Shown: piece by piece, positions 54,501 to 60,500 of the stretch
Layout: every line of letters begins with the position of its first letter
How positions within the stretch are numbered: position 1 is the first letter of the stretch
Assembly: GCF_002288925.2 (NCBI RefSeq)
Contig: NW_022098021.1
Span: forward strand, 5,520,138-5,584,137
Direction: 5' to 3'
Length of the DNA stretch: 64,000 nucleotides
From: Delphinapterus leucas
Lineage: Eukaryota > Chordata > Mammalia > Artiodactyla > Monodontidae
Translations under genes and position numbers: made by a program
The notes under the pieces: model-generated
What the model was told of the DNA's origin: nothing
Seen by the model: the letters and a program-made list of their open reading frames with translations, nothing else
The model's database searches: none

Positions 54501-57500
54501 AATGGGGGATTGTGATTTTACAGAGAAGAGGGTACATGAGAAAGGAGTGCATTGTTTCTTGTAGTCTATTTTTCATAGTCTGTTTCAGACACGTGAATAG
54601 AGACTGACTTTCAGTAAAATGGACATAAATAGAGCCATAGATAGAATCAGAGAAAAATCAAGAAGTCAAGAATCAGGAAGAAACTGAAAATGAGTTGGGG
54701 GGAAAACCTCCAGAATTCAACAAATGGGGGGCAAAGCCAGATGGAGGTAAGAAGCAAAATAACAAATGGAAAATTATTTAGCTGGGAAATAAGGAAAGGA
54801 GAGTTACTGAGTTTTTACGATGTTAAACTCTCTTAATTAAGCAGGACTTCATTAACCTCTTTTATTTAAAACGATCAGTTCTAATTTAGTCTGGATTATG
54901 AGACATGTATACTCTATTTCTAAAAGTGGGTATTCCCACCTTGAGTCAGCTTCAGAAAGGTGGCGTTTACACTCAGAATCAGATGGCCTTATTTTTTATA
55001 CCCATAACAGTCCTTCAGCTGTCTTGCACTTTGGTTTTCCTATCTCATAACAGGGAATAACGGAATGTTCTAGGTGGGAGGTTTAGTTACAGCATCAATT
55101 CAGGGTGGAGCTAAACTGAAGATTTTACTGTTTGAGGGTTGGGAAGCTGTGTGTTGCTACATGCTGCTGAAATACTTAAACAATAACAAGCTTAACTTTG
55201 CTGATGACGTTGGACTGAAACACTTGTAGAAATTTACAGTTAGCTTTTACGTGTACTGATTTCTCTCGATCAGCATTTTTAGGATTTCATTAATATAACT
55301 GTGAATGTTTTCCTTGATCTTGAGAATGACCGTGAGGAACCCTTCCTGAATTCAGTCACGGCAGAGCCATCCGGAGAACAGAAACGCCACAGTATTCGCG
55401 CCCCTCCCCTTGTCACCTTCTCCCCTGCCAGCCTGGGCCCCTAACTCTGCCACTAATGAAGTTTCAAAGTTTCTCTGGCATGAATCCTTGGCATCTCTTT
55501 TCCTGATAGATTCGAAGTTGTTTGTCTGATCAGTTCTGCTGATTATAGGACCTTAGGCTCAGTGTCAGATTCATATGTGCTAGATTTGGATAAACTTTTA
55601 AATTTGAACTTTTTAATGTTATCTTAATAATGGAGTTTGTTTTCCTTTTATTCTTTACTATTTGGGTAGAATGTTGTTAAGGATAGCTGTACAGTCCTAA
55701 AGTTTCATTAGTGATTGCCTTGAAATGCTCACCTGATTTTGCAAATTCATCATTTATAAACTTCCACGAAACCAGTGATTCTCAACCCTGGCTGCATATC
55801 TGAATCTCTTATGAAGGTTTGAAAAATACCAATACGTATATCTTGCCCCAGACTAATAACACCAGAAGAGGATGAAGGGATCGCCACTGGGTGATTTTTT
55901 GTTTGTTTTTTGAGCTTCTCAGGCGAATTTTAATGTAAAACTAGGTTTGAAAACTCCTATACTAAACCAATATTCCATAAATAAACATGTATCCAATAAT
56001 TCAGATGAGATCTCAGATTGTGAAGATTTATGTAAGTTTTCTGTAGAAATGACTTCAGATGATTTCATTGAACTCTGAACTACTCCATTGTCTCCTAGAC
56101 ATGTGATCATTAATAGTTCACCTGCCAAGCAGGGCCACCTGGGGTGACCGTTCTGTTTCCTGGCGTTTTAATAGGCGGAAGAGAGCTTACCTCAATTCAG
56201 CCAGCTGTCTTTTAAAAATTCTTTTTGAAGGAAAGCCTCAGAGTGGGAAATCTTTAAAAAAAAAAAAAAAAAAAAGGTAGGAAATCAGGCGGTTACAGAG
56301 CTCAAAGATCTTTTATAGTATAAAACGGTCTGTTTGGAAACAACGGCAGATGGAATGTCATGGGGGTTTGCAACACTGTCAGTGTCTAGGGAACCTACTC
56401 TGAAATCAGGTAATGCTGCTGCTGTGTTTGGAATAAGGGAATTACTTTTCTTCAAATGAACTCTCACTATATTTTGTGCATCATGGAAAATGAGAAAAGT
56501 GCCTATCGTGAATGGTCACTGTAAAGCAACTAACTATATGGTAACCAACCTCAGATTTCTTGTAATAGTAAGGATATCAGCTCTATTTAAATATAAAAAT
56601 TTAGAAAAAAAATTTAAAGCAGCAGTTCTGCAGTTGGCATGTGAATTGCTTCAGGTAATGTTTCTTAAAGTATCCCCCAGAACTACCTTCATTAGAATTA
56701 CCTGGGTGCTTTAAAAATGTTGGGCCTGTTCCCATACCTCCTGAATGAGAATCTGGGGTGGAGCAGCTCAGAAATGGTCTTGTTAATAAGCTCCCAGGTG
56801 ACTGATAAGCTCCAGTACCTGGGAACCTTGTGCTGAGTTCTTCAGCTTCTTTGTAAAGGTGCTTTTTCCATGCAGGCAGTAGTATCAGTGTATTAAATTT
56901 GTACCTATAAAAGAAAAATTAAAAGTTATATTTATTCTTTCATGTCAGCAAGCAGATCTGATATCATTAGGAAAAGTTGTGTTGGCTTTGGCTTGCAACT
57001 CTTTGGCAGGAATTCAGCGAGAGAATTTACAGAAAGCCATGGAACTGGTGACAATCAACTACTCCTCTGATCTGAAGAATCTGATTTTGTAAGTTTTAAT
57101 ATAATAATCATATGAGATAAGACAGATTTTTCATGAGGGCCTTTTAACAGTGATTTTATTTTAGTTTCCACTATTTAAAATCAGGCAAAACATAATTAAA
57201 CAACTTTTAATTTCTTTGTTTTTATTGCTAAGTATGTATTTCTTGGAGTAAATTCATAAACCATCACTTCTCGGCCTTTTGGCTAAGATCAAGTGTAAAT
57301 TCATAAACCAGTGTGTTTAAATTAGTTATTGATGGTGTAAACATTTGGCGAAAGGCTGGACCCTCTAAAGCTGCATTGGTATCTGTGAGCTACATATGAC
57401 CTTTTAAGTTTAAATGAATTAAAATTAAATAAAATTTAAAATTCAGTTCCTCAGTTGCACCGGCCACATTTCAAGAGCTCAGAAGCCGCATGTAGCTTCT

Positions 57501-60500
57501 GGCTAATATACTGGACAGCGTGGACGTAGAACATACGCATCATCTCAGAAAGTCCTGTTAGTGCTGCTCTCCAGAGAGATCAGTGTCTTTGTAAAAGCTG
57601 TCATAAATAACCTCACCTGCAGCCCGGTCATGTGCTGTGTGGCCCAGACACCTGTTCCAGAAGGCACATGTGTGAGGGTCCCTATGCTTCTTTCTCCTCC
57701 TGTGTCTTCATACTCCAGGAAATCCTTGAGCATAGGTCTGAAATGATCTTGGCTTAAGAGAAGCCCACTGTGGACTGCAGTCACAACAGTCTAAGATGGG
57801 TCTAACATCGGGGATTCCAGGGGATGGACAACCATAACCCTTATTATAAGTTATTCAAGAGAACAGATGCTAGGAAGTCTCTTTTGAAATTTTTTTCTAT
57901 GATGTTCTAGAAGCAATTAGAGCTTATTGATCCTTTTCAGTCTCTTTTAGCTTCCAGCTGTTCCTTCTGATCTTTCTGTGTAACCCTGGATGATCCAGTT
58001 TCTTTTTGGACTAGCCCTGTGGTATGGAATTGAGGGATGGAGGATGGGGCTGCCCACCTGTGCTTTGTTACACTGGCATAAGTGTCCTGCTGGTGACAGA
58101 GCACTGGAAGCCAGTGGTTACCTGGTTCCTTTTAATAATCAAATAAGTTGATTGCTCTTTTAAATAAAAATATTTGTTTCATATATTATCACAGCAGTGA
58201 TTTCTAGCTGTAGCTTACAATACCTAGGATGTCTTAAATAATCTCAAGTTATAATTTTCCTTTTTTAAAAAAGTGAGAGTAAAGGATATAAATGTAATAA
58301 ATTGGCCATAAGTTAATAATTATTGAAACTGGGTAATGGGTTCATGAGGATTCATCATATAATTCTCTTTCCTTCTACAAATGTCATGAAATGTTCCTTA
58401 ATAAAAAATGAATAAACAAAAAGGTCATACTTCCATACTAACCAATAACTAAAATATACAGAGTAGTAAACTATGTATCATGCACTTTTGAACTGATTGA
58501 TATGAATTAATTCACCTAATTCTCCCAATAACCCTATAAATTAGGTACCATTATTAGCTCCATTTTAGAGATGTCAAAACTGAGGCTTGAAGATGTAAAG
58601 TAGCTTGCCAAAAGTCACATAGCTTATACATAGTTAGCATACATATACTATACATAGTTAGATACAAATATGTCAGTGATTACAGATGAATAGCCAAGAC
58701 ATAGATTATCCACGTGAGTTTATAACTGTTCCTTTATTCAACAAAAGAATGCCTACTGTATGTCAGGTGCTGAAGACACTTCTGAATGAGATGAACAAAG
58801 TCCCCCGTCTTCTGGAGCTTTCACCCATTAGAATGGGGAAGAGACTTAATAAACATAAACACGTAAGACGCTGGCAGATAGTGGTAAGTCCTCTGGAGGA
58901 AGCAAGGTCGAATTGCAGGCAGAGAGTGAAAGACGAGGGGGCTGCTTTGATGAGAATGGTCAGGACGCGGCTTACCTATCAATCAGAATGAATAGCAATA
59001 GGTGAGTGATAATCATTGCATTCTGACAGGTGGCCTTTTGAAACACGTAATATTTTTCTGCCTTAGTTATAATGATAGAAGAAATTGATTCAGTCTTTTC
59101 TGATGTGTGTTAGCGCATGAAGATTTCTCAGAAATAAATATACCATGACAGGTGGTAAATGAGGTCACAGGGCAGGAGACAGCTTCCTAAAAAGCTGAGG
59201 CTTGTTTAACGTATCAAAATGGAAGACCTAGTTTTAGTTTCAAAAACTATTTTTGAAGAGCAGTGGAAAAATTTCCCCACCTACAATCACCCCCATTTCA
59301 CCCCTCCAAAAATATTTGTAACAATCTTTTCATCTCCCACTGTTGTAAAGAAGGGTTTGAGAATGGAAATATGGTAAGTCTAACTCTACCCGGCTTTCCT
59401 TTCTCATTTTCATAATAGTAAAACATTTAGAGAAAGAGACATTTTTACAGTTTTTTCCATTGGCTCTTAAAGTTTTCCAGAGAAAAGAAATATAACTACT
59501 AAGCTTTAAAAATGAACTCGACTTGCATGAAACGATTTTTTCCGAAGTTGCGCACACTAACATGCTGGCGGCAGCGGTGCCGTGTGCTTGGGGGTTGTGT
59601 TGCTTTGTGAATTGCGTGGTTGGCATTCAAGTGATCCTTCTCTATTTTGGTTAGATATTTGTTGACTGACCAAAACAGGATGCGAAGTGTAAATGACATC
59701 ATGCCCATGATTGGTGCTCGATTTTATACTCAATTGGATGCTGCTCAAATGAGAAATGATGTCATAGAGGAAGACCTTGCAAAGGTAAAGTGTGTAGTTA
59801 AAGGAGTGTGTACACACCTGCATCTGTGTGTATCAACAGATATAAAACAGAGTCATTACTGTGCTGAATATAGTACACAGCTGGCTGAGATTGTTTGCAG
59901 ATATTTTTGTCCAAACTTAGTGTTCCGTATTTTGATTTCTTAGGTCCTCTGGGCATTTGTTTTGTTCTTTTTTGTTTGCGGCTTTGCTACAGTCATGAGA
60001 CACAATCTTGATGTTTTTTTTTTAATGCGAATTACTTTAATAATTCTTAAAAATGGACAGCTGTAGGGGGCAAGGAATAAATCACAAGCTTGTGATTACC
60101 ATACACACACTACTCTATATATATATAAGATAGATAACCAACAGGGACCTACTGTATAGCACAGGGAACTCTGCTCCATATTCTGTGATAACCTATATGA
60201 GAAAAGAATCTGAAAAAGAGTGACTATATGTGTATGTATAACTGAATCACTTTGCTGTGCACCTGAAACTATCACAACATTGTAAATCAATTATAATCCA
60301 ATAAAATTTTTAAAAAAGAAAGAAAAAAGTGGACAGCTGCGTAATCTTCTTGAGTATTACTATTGAATGAAATGGACATGTTGTATTCAAAAGTATAACC
60401 AGAAGGTGGGGATATTAAGATTTATTGTTTAAAGGTAATATTGGTACAGGATACCAGTTTTGTAAACTTTTGCTTTTATATTCAGTTAGCTGGAACATTA

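Larger units (their letters stand above)
52467..56948 (+). other. PAN3 intron, 4.5 kb
   Basis: Contains a CTCF-type motif (53654-53668) beside a 7-bp tandem repeat, two MER5-type hAT fossils near 55.8 and 56.7 kb and an A20 tract (56256-56275). The stretches 52480-53500 and 53740-55770 show only AT-rich sequence with a short GC-rich patch at about 55330-55450. Confidence 0.85.
57089..59654 (+). other. PAN3 intron, 2.6 kb
   Basis: Contains the truncated U2 snRNA retrocopy (57263-57297), a probable old DNA-transposon fossil (57345-57580), a MIR fragment (58500-58640) and an L2 fragment (58725-58985). The stretches 57590-58490 and 59000-59654 hold nothing I can name. Confidence 0.85.

Noticed and set aside
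57263..57297. Possibility of a functional U2 snRNA gene
   Set aside because: Only about 35 of some 188 nt are present, there is no Sm site or 3' stem-loops, and retroposition repeats flank it.
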